A stretch of 39,504 nucleotides of DNA, taken from positions 1 through 39,504 of the forward strand of contig CAKZNA010000220.1 in NCBI GenBank assembly GCA_937129355.1, read 5' to 3'. Below the pieces are notes generated by a model that searched no databases, was not told where the DNA came from, and saw nothing but the letters and a program-made list of their open reading frames with translations. The DNA is from an uncultured Sphingomonadales bacterium (lineage in GTDB: Bacteria; Pseudomonadota; Alphaproteobacteria; Sphingomonadales; Sphingomonadaceae). The translations under genes and the position numbers were made by a program. Shown here in pieces: positions 17,086 to 26,175 of this stretch (position 1 is its first letter; each line of letters begins with the position of its first letter).

Positions 17086-17696
17086 GTTGATACCGCCTCT
17101 AGCACTGCATCGCGCAGTTCATCAATGCCGCCCTTTTTCTCCGCCGATGTAACGGAGATTTCGGGGAAGGCAGCGGGGTGTTTTGCGATTTCGGCAATGA
17201 TGGCGGTCTTGACCTTTTCAAGCTCGCTGGCCTTCACCTTATCTGCTTTGGTAATGACGATACGGTAGCTGACAGCTGCTTCATCCATCATTTTCATAAT
17301 GTCGCGATCGACCTCACCAACGCCCCGGCGGCAATCGATAAGCAAGAAGGCACGTTTTAGCACCTGCCGCCCGCGCAGATAGTCGTTCACCAGATAACGC
17401 CATTTCTTGACCGTGGCGGGCGGCGCTTTGGCAAAGCCATAGCCCGGCATATCGACAATCCGGAATAATGGCGGATTGCCGACATCAAAGAAGTTTAATT
17501 CCTGCGTGCGCCCCGGCGTATTGGATGCGCGCGCCAGACCATTGCGATTGGTGAGCGCGTTGATCAGGCTGGACTTGCCGACATTGCTTCGCCCTGCAAA
17601 GGCGATTTCTGTAAAGTCCGGCTCTGGCAGAAATTCGAGACCGGGGGCCGATTTCAGAAAGTCGATCGGGCCAGAGAATATTTTACGGCTATCCAT
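17082..17696 (-). CDS. engB: Ribosome biogenesis GTPase EngB (YihA/YsxC)
   Basis: Small essential GTPase for late 50S subunit assembly. 204 residues. G1 GRSNVGKSS with the following NTPGRTQELNFF (G2), G3 DMPGYGFAKAP, G4 TKADKVK and G5 SVTSAEKKG are all intact. ATG at 17696, 5 bases after the yidC stop, and coupled to the downstream GST by a 4-base overlap. Confidence 0.96.
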   Translation of the reverse strand: MDSRKIFSGPIDFLKSAPGLEFLPEPDFTEIAFAGRSNVGKSSLINALTNRNGLARASNTPGRTQELNFFDVGNPPLFRIVDMPGYGFAKAPPATVKKWRYLVNDYLRGRQVLKRAFLLIDCRRGVGEVDRDIMKMMDEAAVSYRIVITKADKVKASELEKVKTAIIAEIAKHPAAFPEISVTSAEKKGGIDELRDAVLEAVST

Positions 17697-17701
17697 CGGA
17701 C

Positions 17702-19471
17702 CTAAGCCTTCGCTGCTTTCTCTTTAGCCTTCAATTCCGCCTCTTTTGCCATCTGCACTTTCAACTGAGGATGGCGCGAATAGAGCCATTTCTGCTGCGC
17801 GATGGAAATAAGGTTGGACACCACCCAGTAAAGCTGAAGTCCGGCGGCGAAGGGTGCCATGATGAACATCAGGAACCACGGCATGATCGCAAAAACCTGC
17901 TTTTGCATATCGTCCATTGGCTGCGGGTTTAGCTTCTGCATCAACCACATGGTCAGGCCGAGCAGGATCGGCAAAATACCGATGGCTAGAAAACTTGGCG
18001 GGTCAAATGGCAGCAAGCCAAACAGGTTGACCGGCGTCAATGGATCAGGCGCACTCAGATCTTTCAGCCATAGCGTGAAGGGCTGATGCCGCATTTCAAT
18101 CGACAGCATGAGCAGCTTGTACAGCGCAAAGAAGATCGGAATTTGTAGCAGGATGGGCAAACAGCCCGCGAGCGGATTGACCTTCTCTTCCTTATACAGT
18201 TTCATCACTTCCTGCTGTTGGCGCTGTTTATCGTCTTTATATTTGGCTTGCAGCTCTTTCATTTTCGGCTGAACCGCTCGCATCTGCGCCATCGAAGCAA
18301 ATTGCTTGTTGGCTAACGGAAACAGGAAGGCGCGCACGACCACGGTTAGCCCGATAATCGCGACACCGAAATTGCCGAAAAATTCAAACAGATTGCTGAG
18401 CACCCAGAAAAAGGCTTTCTCGATCGGGCGGAACCAGCCCCAGTCGATTGCATAATCAAGCTTTTCGATGCCCAGATCGTCGGTATAGTGATCGAGTATC
18501 TCGACTTCTTTTGCACCTGCAAATAACTGTGAGCTTTGCTTGAAGCTCTGCCCGGGACCAACAGCGGTTTGTTTAGCCGTGACCATCTGTGTCTGATAGA
18601 CATTGCCGCGCGCGAGATATTTCGCGTTGATGTTGCGTTTTTGATCTGGGATCAGCGCGCCGAGCCAATATTTGTCTGTAAAGCCTACCCAGCCGCCGGT
18701 TGTCTTAAATTTGGTTTCGCCGCCCGGGGCCTCATCCAGATCGTCATAGTCCCAGTCATAATCGGCGGTTTCGTTAAACACGCCCATCGGGCCAACATGG
18801 ATATTCCATGTATCGGGGTCGGCTGGCAATCCCGTTCGGCTCAATATGCCGAAGGTTGCCACCTGCGCCGCCGCTTCGCCGCGATTGGTGAAGCTTTGTT
18901 CGGCGGTGATCAGATAATCTTTGTCGATGGAAAGCGCGATTTCAAATGTCTGCGCCGCATCGTTGGTATAGCTTAACGTCACGGGCGTTTCCGGCGTCAG
19001 CTTGCCTGCGCTCGGCGTCCAGACTGTATTCTGGTCAGGCGCAGTTACTCCTTTGCCAACCCAGCCAAAGCGCGCGAAATAGGCGCCCTTGGTTCCGGCG
19101 GGCGAAAATAAGCGAACCGGCGGCGAGTCTTTGGCAAGCTTTGTTCTATGCGCGAGCAGCAGCATATCATCGATGCGCGCGCCTTTAAGATTGATCGAGC
19201 CTTTCAGCTTGGGTGTTTCGACCAGGACGCGCGCGCCCTCTTTCAATGCATTACCCACAGGAACCGTTTTGGTGGCCGCGGCCGGTGCTGCTGTTATTTC
19301 GCTGTCAGCCGCCGTCGGTGTGGCTGAATCCGGTGCTGCTGCTGTATCCTTTGTTTCAGTTGCAACGGGCTTTTCCGGCTGAGGCAAAAAAGCTTCCGAA
19401 AAATATGGCCAGCCGAACAGAACAATGCCTGTCAGCACGATTGCCATGATCAAATTACGCTTATCTTCCAC
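17702..19471 (-). CDS. yidC: Membrane protein insertase YidC
   Basis: Oxa1-family insertase for inner-membrane proteins, alone or with SecYEG. 589 residues, the long Gram-negative form. First helix LIMAIVLTGIVLFGWPYFSEAF, then an Ala/Thr-rich linker and the large periplasmic beta domain (about 60-345). The insertase core follows: VVVRAFLFPLANKQF, with the groove arginine; the cytoplasmic helical hairpin QPKMKELQAKYKDDKQ; NPLAGCLPILLQIPIFFALY; and the last helices near LQLYWVVSNLISIAQQ. The C-terminus is Lys/Ala-rich. It follows yidD by 38 bases. Confidence 0.97.
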   Translation of the reverse strand: MEDKRNLIMAIVLTGIVLFGWPYFSEAFLPQPEKPVATETKDTAAAPDSATPTAADSEITAAPAAATKTVPVGNALKEGARVLVETPKLKGSINLKGARIDDMLLLAHRTKLAKDSPPVRLFSPAGTKGAYFARFGWVGKGVTAPDQNTVWTPSAGKLTPETPVTLSYTNDAAQTFEIALSIDKDYLITAEQSFTNRGEAAAQVATFGILSRTGLPADPDTWNIHVGPMGVFNETADYDWDYDDLDEAPGGETKFKTTGGWVGFTDKYWLGALIPDQKRNINAKYLARGNVYQTQMVTAKQTAVGPGQSFKQSSQLFAGAKEVEILDHYTDDLGIEKLDYAIDWGWFRPIEKAFFWVLSNLFEFFGNFGVAIIGLTVVVRAFLFPLANKQFASMAQMRAVQPKMKELQAKYKDDKQRQQQEVMKLYKEEKVNPLAGCLPILLQIPIFFALYKLLMLSIEMRHQPFTLWLKDLSAPDPLTPVNLFGLLPFDPPSFLAIGILPILLGLTMWLMQKLNPQPMDDMQKQVFAIMPWFLMFIMAPFAAGLQLYWVVSNLISIAQQKWLYSRHPQLKVQMAKEAELKAKEKAAKA

Positions 19472-19509
19472 TGGTCAAAATTCCCGTGTTCTATTCAAAT
19501 TTCTATATG

Positions 19510-19722
19510 TCATGGCACTGGATCATGTCCGTGCCCGCCCCAAGGTTGGCAGCGCAATAGCCGCTTCGTCGCCAACCAGCCACCCTTAATTGCGCCATAT
19601 TTTTTAAGCGCGATAATGGCATATTGCGAACAGCTTGGTGAATAACGGCAAGTCGGCGGCAATATCCGTGAAGGCCCGATCTGCCAGCCTCTTGCGATAA
19701 GGATAAGAGCCTTTGCAATCAT
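19510..19722 (-). CDS. yidD: Membrane protein insertion efficiency factor YidD
   Basis: 70-residue protein aiding YidC-dependent insertion, attached to the inner membrane by an amphipathic helix. Seen: [20 protein letters not shown], then the hallmark [19 protein letters not shown] with conserved cysteines, and [14 protein letters not shown] at the end. The ATG overlaps the rnpA stop by 4 bases. Third gene of the rpmH-rnpA-yidD-yidC string. Confidence 0.95.
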   Translation of the reverse strand: MIAKALILIARGWQIGPSRILPPTCRYSPSCSQYAIIALKKYGAIKGGWLATKRLLRCQPWGGHGHDPVP

Positions 19723-20054
19723 TTGCCCAGCTTCTTTAATGCGCGCTGCATATCGCGCTGCATTTCACCAAAATCGCGCTCTATTCCGCCAGCGCGTCCG
19801 ATAAGGATATGGTCTGCACCTGTTTTGCCGTGCTCACCCAGATATTCGCGCGCCAATTCGCGGAACCGCCGCTTCATCCGGTTGCGGATAACGGCATTGC
19901 CGACCTTTTTGGTGATGGTAATACCCAAACGCGCAGCCGGATTGTCGTCACGGCGATCATGGACGAGCATAATAAAACCGGGAGTAACGAATCGCTTCCC
20001 CCGGTTGGCGCTGAGAAAGTCAGCGCGTTTTGTTATGATGTCATAAGGCGGCAT
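19719..20054 (-). CDS. rnpA: Ribonuclease P protein component
   Basis: Basic protein cofactor of RNase P, which matures tRNA 5' ends. 111 residues with [26 protein letters not shown], containing the family RNR-x-KRR-x-RE signature, and the start [16 protein letters not shown]. It starts 30 bases after the rpmH stop and overlaps yidD by 4 bases. Confidence 0.95.
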   Translation of the reverse strand: MPPYDIITKRADFLSANRGKRFVTPGFIMLVHDRRDDNPAARLGITITKKVGNAVIRNRMKRRFRELAREYLGEHGKTGADHILIGRAGGIERDFGEMQRDMQRALKKLGK

Positions 20055-20084
20055 ATGCGCGCCCCGAATATGCGAAACTGCCGC

Positions 20085-20219
20085 TTACGCAGATAGCTTC
20101 TTGCGGCCACGCACACGGCGGGCGTTCAGTATTTTGCGGCCATTGCTGGTTGACATCCGCTTGCGGAAACCATGGCGACGGGCGCGCACGAGATTGCTCG
20201 GCTGGAAGGTGCGCTTCAT
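20085..20219 (-). CDS. rpmH: 50S ribosomal protein L34
   Basis: 44-residue, highly basic ribosomal protein. The translation begins [20 protein letters not shown] and ends [11 protein letters not shown], the full L34 pattern. It heads the minus-strand operon with rnpA, yidD, yidC, engB and the GST. The 135 bases upstream, to 20354, should hold the operon promoter; I could not pick it out by eye. Confidence 0.97.
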   Translation of the reverse strand: MKRTFQPSNLVRARRHGFRKRMSTSNGRKILNARRVRGRKKLSA

Positions 20220-20354
20220 GTGCTTTATCCTCGAAAAAACTTGGTTCTGGAATAGAAAAGGCCGCCGAATCCATCCGGCGACCGCCTATGTTGCTGCGCG
20301 CATTATGGCGGACCTGCGCAAAAGTCAACATTATTGGGTTAAATTTGACCGACA

Positions 20355-20705
20355 TTAATCTAGCTTTGTTTCCGTATCATCGCGGCGAAACATATGTTTG
20401 AAATCGGCCCATATATCCGGCGCTGGTGGTCTGCCCTTCACCTTGCGCCGCCGCAGCGCCCAATCCATCCAGCGACCATATTCGGGAAAGCGCCGTGAAA
20501 GCCTAAGATACTGCTTTTTGGCAAATCTCGAATTTTTAAGAACCATGGCAAGGCCAATAGGGAAAACGATGACAAATCCCGGCCCTGGAATCACGCCTAT
20601 TACTGGCGACGAGATCATCAAAAACCAGCCAAGCACGATCCACACATGGCGCGTGCCCCATGTATTGCGCCATGCTTTCGCCTTATCGACGGGTTTTTCA
20701 CTCAT
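20355..20705 (-). CDS. Small membrane protein, PGPGW-like
   Basis: 116 residues. Two hydrophobic segments, HVWIVLGWFLMISSPVIGVI and FVIVFPIGLAMVL, flank the sequence PGPGF, as in the PGPGW family of small membrane proteins. The C-terminal half is basic (SRRFPEYGRWMDWALRRRKVKGRP) and probably cytoplasmic. Function unknown. It lies between the ClpP-like gene (51 bases upstream on the same strand) and rpmH. Confidence 0.75.
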   Translation of the reverse strand: MSEKPVDKAKAWRNTWGTRHVWIVLGWFLMISSPVIGVIPGPGFVIVFPIGLAMVLKNSRFAKKQYLRLSRRFPEYGRWMDWALRRRKVKGRPPAPDIWADFKHMFRRDDTETKLD

Positions 20706-20756
20706 AAACTATGATGTGGTGCGCGTTTAACCCAAACGCAAGGGGCGAATATCGTG

Positions 20757-21452
20757 CTAGTTTAGCGCGATATAGGCCGCAATGTCGCGTGGCTTCAGAT
20801 AGAGCGCATTTTCAAATGGCGCGCTGTTGGTCAGGGCGTAGAAGGCTTTCGCCTTGGATGCATCCATACCCATCTCGCGGTAGAAGCTCAGATACCCCTG
20901 ATGCACAGGATCGCTCATGGCATAGTCACCCGCTTGCATGCCGTCTTCATCCTGCCAGCTATGTACGGCAAATTCGGCTTTCGGGTCGGCGCTGCGCTTT
21001 GCGCCTGCCAGAAACAGCTCGACCCCGCCGGAACGGACCGAGCCGCCTGCCGGAACATGCGTGGCGATGCCCGCCGCGCGCACCATACGCGCTAGTTTCA
21101 GGTTAGCATCGTCATCGCCTGTGCCGGGGCACTCAATCATATCGATTTGGCGGATTGATGGATAGGCGCGCAATAGTGCCGCGAATTGGCGCGGCGTGTC
21201 GCTTTCGATACTGCCGACCAGTTCGACGCGGCCCGCATCCACAACATTAAATGGTCCAAAGCTATCAATTGCCGCGCTGGCATTTGCCGGAGCAACATGG
21301 TCGCTACCATTGCCAACCGATTCCTCGACCCATTCATAGGTGGTGGTTTCGATGGTAACATAGGATGTCGCCTGCGCAGGTGTAGCGCTCGCAAGCGCCA
21401 AGCCCGCCAATAATGCGCTTCTATGCGCCCATTTGCTTTTGGTTATCCCCAT
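20757..21452 (-). CDS. Predicted periplasmic ClpP-like (COG3904-type) protein
   Basis: 231 residues with a signal peptide ending ATPAQA (about residue 28). The body resembles the periplasmic ClpP/crotonase-like family: VVDAGRVELVGSIES, IECPGTGDDDANLKLARMVRAAGIATHVP, then SVRSGGVELFLAGAKR, in which S141 aligns with the family nucleophile, and AEFAVHSW, in which H164 aligns with the catalytic His. Most relatives have two cysteines around the serine (C.SAC); here they are Ser and Gly. Substrate unknown. The frame begins with an ATG near basic residues, as expected for a signal peptide. Confidence 0.7.
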   Translation of the reverse strand: MGITKSKWAHRSALLAGLALASATPAQATSYVTIETTTYEWVEESVGNGSDHVAPANASAAIDSFGPFNVVDAGRVELVGSIESDTPRQFAALLRAYPSIRQIDMIECPGTGDDDANLKLARMVRAAGIATHVPAGGSVRSGGVELFLAGAKRSADPKAEFAVHSWQDEDGMQAGDYAMSDPVHQGYLSFYREMGMDASKAKAFYALTNSAPFENALYLKPRDIAAYIALN

Positions 21453-21651
21453 GATGCGGCTCGTTTAACGCGCGAGCGCTTTCGATAAGGTAATGACCCA
21501 TCGTGAAAGCGAAATTAACCCTGTCTTCGCCCAAAACATTGCGGTGCTTATGGACAGCGCCGCAAAAGGACCGCATACAGGCGGTCTGGTTGAAATGATG
21601 AACGGGACGCGCCGCGTTCCCGCAAAGCATGCTATCGAAAGGGGGCAGGGC

Positions 21652-23160
21652 TTGGTCGCCATTATTTCCACCACGGCCTATCTGGGGCTGGAGGCGCGCA
21701 GCGTCGAAGTGCAGTGCCAAATTGCGGCGGGCATGTCGCGCTTCACGGTTGTTGGCCTGCCTGACAAGGCTGTCGCCGAAAGCCGCGAGCGCGTGCATTC
21801 GGCATTATCCGCGCTTGGCCTGTCGCTGCCGCCCAAACGTATCACCGTCAATCTATCGCCAGCCGATCTGCCTAAGGAAGGATCGCATTATGATTTGCCG
21901 ATTGCGCTGGCATTGCTCGCTGCGATGGGTGTTGTCGATGCAGAGGTCTTGTCGCATTTCCTTGTGGTGGGCGAGCTTGGCCTCGATGGCCGTGTCGCGG
22001 GATCGCCGGGTGTTTTGCTCGCGGCCATTCATGCGGCTTCGAATGATATGGGCCTGATCTGTCCGGCCATCCAAGGTGCCGAGGCGGCTTGGGCGGGCGA
22101 GGTAGAGGTTGTTGCGGCGCCCGATTTGCTGTCGTTGCTAAACCACCTGAATGGAGAAACCGCATTGCGACCGCCTGAGCCGGGAGAGGTTGAGCCCCCC
22201 GGTCATGGGCCTGACCTGAAAGCGGTGAAGGGGCAGGAAACCGCGAAACGCGCGCTCGAAATCGCGGCCGCGGGCGGGCATAATCTGCTGATGAATGGCC
22301 CGCCGGGCTCGGGCAAATCGCTGCTCGCATCCTGCATGCCGGGAATTTTGCCGCCGCTCACGCCTTCGGAGGCGTTGGAGGTTTCAATGGTGGCATCAGT
22401 TGCCGGTACGCTCGAAGGCGGCAAAATGTCGCGCACGCGGCCCTACCGCGATCCGCATCATTCCGCGTCCATGCCCGCGCTGGTTGGTGGCGGGCTGAAA
22501 GTGCGGCCCGGCGAGGTGAGCCTTGCACATTTGGGCGTATTGTTCCTCGACGAGCTTCCGGAATTTCAGCGCGGTGCGCTTGATAGCTTGCGGCAACCGC
22601 TGGAAACCGGCGAAGTGAGCGTCGCGCGGGCGAATAGCCACGTGACTTTTCCGGCGAATGTGCAGCTGATCGCGGCGATGAACCCTTGCCGGTGCGGGCA
22701 TTTGGGTGATGCGGCTTTGGCTTGTTCCCGCGCCCCGCGCTGTGCGGCAGATTATCAGTCGAAAATTTCAGGGCCGCTGCTCGACCGGATTGACCTGCAT
22801 GTCGAGGTGGAGGCGGTGAGCGCCGCTGACCTGGTTATGCCGCCACCTGCTGAAGGGTCTGCTGACGTTGCGGCGCGCATATTGGCCGCGCGCGAAAAAC
22901 AAACCGCTCGGCTTGAGGGCGGTGCGGCGCGCACCAATGCGGAGCTGGATGGTGATGCGTTAGAACAATATGCAACACCGGATGAGGCCGGACAGAAATT
23001 GCTGGCCCAAGCCGCCGAGGCAATGCGGCTGTCGGCGCGCGGCTATACGCGTATTTTGCGGGTGGCCAGAACCATTGCCGATTTGTCTGACGCTCCCTCA
23101 GTGGGGCGCATTCATGTGGCTGAGGCGCTATCCTACAGGCGGCAAGCACCGCGAAATTAG
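21652..23160 (+). CDS. comM: YifB/ComM-family Mg-chelatase-like AAA+ ATPase
   Basis: Hexameric branch-migration helicase; ComM promotes integration of transformed DNA in some bacteria. 502 residues from the TTG at 21652, chosen because relatives begin MVAIISTTAYLGLEA and a strong AAAGGGGGCAGGG lies just before it; the frame is open to 21493. N-terminal ChlI-type domain about 1-160 (VGLPDKAVAESRERV), AAA+ core with Walker A GPPGSGKS at 216-223 and Walker B VLFLDE at 296-301, a cysteine cluster NPCRCGHLGDAALAC near 345, and the C-terminal domain (LSARGYTRILRVARTIADL). Length is normal. Confidence 0.94.
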   Translation: MVAIISTTAYLGLEARSVEVQCQIAAGMSRFTVVGLPDKAVAESRERVHSALSALGLSLPPKRITVNLSPADLPKEGSHYDLPIALALLAAMGVVDAEVLSHFLVVGELGLDGRVAGSPGVLLAAIHAASNDMGLICPAIQGAEAAWAGEVEVVAAPDLLSLLNHLNGETALRPPEPGEVEPPGHGPDLKAVKGQETAKRALEIAAAGGHNLLMNGPPGSGKSLLASCMPGILPPLTPSEALEVSMVASVAGTLEGGKMSRTRPYRDPHHSASMPALVGGGLKVRPGEVSLAHLGVLFLDELPEFQRGALDSLRQPLETGEVSVARANSHVTFPANVQLIAAMNPCRCGHLGDAALACSRAPRCAADYQSKISGPLLDRIDLHVEVEAVSAADLVMPPPAEGSADVAARILAAREKQTARLEGGAARTNAELDGDALEQYATPDEAGQKLLAQAAEAMRLSARGYTRILRVARTIADLSDAPSVGRIHVAEALSYRRQAPRN

Positions 23161-23237
23161 AAAAAATGAAATAGTATTTGATATTGCGAACTAATAGCAA
23201 TAAAGCTCTCTTACACCGTTTCATGAGGGAGTTTGCC

Positions 23238-23666
23238 ATGCCGTATGATCTCAATATGCTATTGAAGGCGCAGGACTTGCGCGATCTTACACGAATGCAG
23301 ATGCATATGATCGTCTCGCTGCGCCTATGTGCGATTGGGCGGAAAAATGGTGCGGATATATTCGAGATGATGACATTGCGCTTTGGCGGCACCGCGCCCG
23401 CCAAAGCGATGCTGTCGCTGGCATCAGTGCTCGGCGATGCATGGCCGGAAAGCTTCACCATCTCGCGGCCCTGCTGCGTCATGGTGACGCCGGACGAAAT
23501 GCTCGCGGCGCAAATGCTGCATCATGTGCAAGTTGGCGACAGAAGAGGGTTTGCCGAAACCTGCGCTGAAATGATACCGCCTGTAAAGCATGACGATATT
23601 TTCGCCGCGATGGCCTATTTTGCCGGAGAGTTAAGCGCCACTATGGCAGCGCGTATCAATGGTTAG
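23238..23666 (+). CDS. Small conserved protein, possibly DUF6628-like
   Basis: 142 residues from the ATG at 23238, preceded by GAGGGA at 23225-23230; an upstream in-frame ATG at 23223 overlaps that ribosome site. It has no signal peptide or membrane helix. The sequence ISRPCCVMVTPDEMLAAQML and the repeated helical layout resemble small sphingomonad proteins I associate with DUF6628, but the match is from memory and weak. Function unknown. It ends in a 4-base tail-to-tail overlap with the next gene (TTAG at 23663-23666). Confidence 0.65.
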   Translation: MPYDLNMLLKAQDLRDLTRMQMHMIVSLRLCAIGRKNGADIFEMMTLRFGGTAPAKAMLSLASVLGDAWPESFTISRPCCVMVTPDEMLAAQMLHHVQVGDRRGFAETCAEMIPPVKHDDIFAAMAYFAGELSATMAARING

Positions 23667-24190
23667 GCGGTTGCCGCCATCTTCTCGCCAGTAAACTGCC
23701 CAAGCACAAAACGCAGCGCCATCAGGCCGGTGAGCCACAGCACATCGTTTAGCGCTACAGCGGACACGATCTCTGCCGAGAAATTCTCTGCGCCGCCGCC
23801 GACGCTTGCATAGGCGCGTAAGGCGACTTGATAGGTGGCAAATGCGCCAACCCATGCCAGCGGCGTACCAAAGGCAAGATTACCCTTCATTTTGGTGAGA
23901 ACAAGCTTGGCCGCACCAAAGGCCAGAAGCGTAGCGCCTAGGATGGCGATGCCGTGGCCAACCGCCTGCGCGTCCCAAGGGAATGACAGCAGGAAAAAGC
24001 CTATGGCCTGATTAACTGCCCAAACAGAGGCAACGAGCGCCAGCCCGTTACGCGGCTTCATGGTGAGCGCCGCCAAAGTTGCAAAGGCAGCGAAAGGGAA
24101 AATACATGCAAGCGCCATGCAGCCCAAAATGGTGGCTACCGCTAGCGAAGTCGGCCAGGCCGCCTTGTTCATTATGCTCGAATTATCCAT
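23663..24190 (-). CDS. Membrane protein in the B12 receptor operon, function unknown
   Basis: 175 residues with about five hydrophobic helices (VATILGCMALACIFPFAAFA, LVASVWAVNQAIGFFLL, IAILGATLLAFGAAKLVL, TPLAWVGAFATYQVALRA, DVLWLTGLMALRFVLG). Start at 24190 because AGGGAA sits 6 bases before that ATG; an ATG seven codons upstream lacks a ribosome site. It begins 59 bases after the stop of the BtuB-like receptor on the same strand with no terminator visible, so it probably shares the cobalamin riboswitch. That suggests a role in cobalamin or cobalt handling, an inference only. Confidence 0.75.
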   Translation of the reverse strand: MDNSSIMNKAAWPTSLAVATILGCMALACIFPFAAFATLAALTMKPRNGLALVASVWAVNQAIGFFLLSFPWDAQAVGHGIAILGATLLAFGAAKLVLTKMKGNLAFGTPLAWVGAFATYQVALRAYASVGGGAENFSAEIVSAVALNDVLWLTGLMALRFVLGQFTGEKMAATA

Positions 24191-24249
24191 GTCATTTCCC
24201 TTTTCATTCATTGCTGCATTAGCGGCCTTTGCCGGTCAACTCAATCGCG

Positions 24250-26175
24250 TTAAAACCTAGCGCGTACCCCGACATATCCGGCACGGCCCGCCGTTCCGAA
24301 ATTCGCCACTGTTTGATAGTCCACATCAAATAGGTTTTCGACGCGGCCATAAATTTCGAAAGCATCTGATACCGGATAAACCGCACGCAATGATGTCAGT
24401 GCGTAGCCATCCAGACGCGTGAAATTGCCATTATCGTCAAAGCTGTCGCCAACCAGATTAACCGTGCTGCCCAATCTCACACCGATGGGCGTGGTCCAGT
24501 CGGCCGAGATGCTCGCGCTATCAACCGGACGGCGCGCGAGACGGTTGCCGAATTGCCCGCCGGGCGAGCGATTCTCTGCATCGACCAGCGCATAAAAACC
24601 GCTAACCGTGAAATTATCACTGGGCCGGATTTCTAGTTCCAGTTCCAAACCTTTGGCGCGCACTCGCTCAATATTTTCCGACTGGAATGTCGCGAAGCTA
24701 AAGGTGATTTGATTATTTGACCGGCGGTTGAAATAGGTCGCTCGCGCGGTCACGGCATTGTCCAGAAAGCTATGCTCTATTCCGGCGTCAAAATTGCGGG
24801 CGGTTTCGGGAAGCAGCGCCGGATTGCCGAAAAAGACTGGAACAGACTCAGTTAGCGTGGGTGCACGAAAACCCTCGGCATAGGTGGCGCGAAAGACGGT
24901 TTGGCCATCATTCGGCGTATAGGCCGCGTTGGCTCCAAAGGTCGTTTCGCCGCCATAGAGATTGTAATCGTCATACCGCACACCGCCGGTCAGTGTCAGG
25001 CCGCTGGCTGGCCGGACGATAAGTTGCCCAAAACCGCTGGTCACTTTGCTGCTCGCTATATTGGGCGCAGTGGCTCCGCCAGCGGGGAAGAATGTGCTCG
25101 CCTCGCTGCGTTCATGTTCCAGCCCGAATACAAGCGTTGCCAAATCGCCCGCCATGTCGATGCTGCCATGATATTCGAACCGATCTATCGTGCCATCGAG
25201 CTGGTTATCGCTGAAGGTGATAGCGCCGCCTGCCGCGTTGCTTGTGCCCTTCCGGTCGATATCGGTGCGCGTATAGCTTAACCGGTTGCGAAACCGACCA
25301 TCCAGAAAATCTGCGTGCAGCCCGACATAGCCGACAAATTGTTCAGTGCGGATTTCGGGGGGTGAATTTGGATCGCGCGGGAAGGTTTCATCAAATTCGA
25401 CCGTGCCGTTATTATAATATCCACGCAGATCGATGGAGATATTGTCAGATAGCGCAATGTCGAGTTTTCCGTTGGCGCTGAAATTTTCATATCCATCGCG
25501 CTCGGCTCCGCCTTCAAGCGCAGAAATACCATCGGTCCGGTAATATCCGCCGCCAATGCTGCCCGATATTATGCCGGACGTGCCGGAAATATTGGCGGAG
25601 GCGGATCCAGTGTCAAAGCTGCCATATTCGGCGCTCACGCGTCCGCCAAAGCTGCCAGTCGGAGCGGCGGTGCGGATATCGACAACGCCGCCAATGGCCT
25701 GACTGCCCCAGATTACGGAATTGGGTCCGCGCAATATTTCCACGCGGTCGATATTGCCGGTCAGGAGGTTTCCGAAGTTGAAGGCGGCGTTGGGCGAGGA
25801 TGGGTCGTTAAGGCGGACGCCGTCGATCAGCACCAGCGTTTGCGATGAATTGCCGCCGCGAATGAAGGCGCTCGACACTTGTCCAACCCCGCCGTTGCGG
25901 GCGACCGACACGCCGGGAACTTCGCGTAGTGCGTCGCTGATGACGGCAATCTGCTTTTGCTCAAGATCATCGCGGGTGACTACGGTAATGGCGTTGCCGC
26001 TATCTTCTACAGGTTGTTCAAAGCCGCTAGCGGTCACGATAATGTCGTCGCTTTTTGGCAAAGCGATTGTGCTATCGTCGATGAAAATGGCTTCATCTGC
26101 TGGCATATTGTCTTGCGCCGATGCGACAGTGGGCAGCAGGGCAAGCGCAGCCGCTGTATATCTCAAATAGGTCAC
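24250..26175 (-). CDS. btuB: TonB-dependent vitamin B12 receptor, BtuB-like
   Basis: Outer-membrane 22-strand barrel importing cobalamin with TonB-ExbBD energy. 641 residues; signal peptide to about residue 20 (LLPTVASAQ), TonB box DDIIVTASGFEQP near 43-55, plug domain with VISDALREVPGVSV, RGGNSSQTLVLIDGVRLND and DRVEILRGPNSVIWGSQAIGGVV, then the barrel ending in a C-terminal Phe (GVRARF). GTG start at 26175 behind AAGGAG, spaced 7 bases. Substrate call rests on the cobalamin riboswitch directly upstream plus the small BtuB-type barrel. Confidence 0.93.
   Translation of the reverse strand: MTYLRYTAAALALLPTVASAQDNMPADEAIFIDDSTIALPKSDDIIVTASGFEQPVEDSGNAITVVTRDDLEQKQIAVISDALREVPGVSVARNGGVGQVSSAFIRGGNSSQTLVLIDGVRLNDPSSPNAAFNFGNLLTGNIDRVEILRGPNSVIWGSQAIGGVVDIRTAAPTGSFGGRVSAEYGSFDTGSASANISGTSGIISGSIGGGYYRTDGISALEGGAERDGYENFSANGKLDIALSDNISIDLRGYYNNGTVEFDETFPRDPNSPPEIRTEQFVGYVGLHADFLDGRFRNRLSYTRTDIDRKGTSNAAGGAITFSDNQLDGTIDRFEYHGSIDMAGDLATLVFGLEHERSEASTFFPAGGATAPNIASSKVTSGFGQLIVRPASGLTLTGGVRYDDYNLYGGETTFGANAAYTPNDGQTVFRATYAEGFRAPTLTESVPVFFGNPALLPETARNFDAGIEHSFLDNAVTARATYFNRRSNNQITFSFATFQSENIERVRAKGLELELEIRPSDNFTVSGFYALVDAENRSPGGQFGNRLARRPVDSASISADWTTPIGVRLGSTVNLVGDSFDDNGNFTRLDGYALTSLRAVYPVSDAFEIYGRVENLFDVDYQTVANFGTAGRAGYVGVRARF

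Noticed and set aside
21493-21651. N-terminal extension of ComM
   Set aside because: The extra 53 residues do not resemble family members, while the TTG at 21652 has a strong ribosome site and gives the usual N-terminus.
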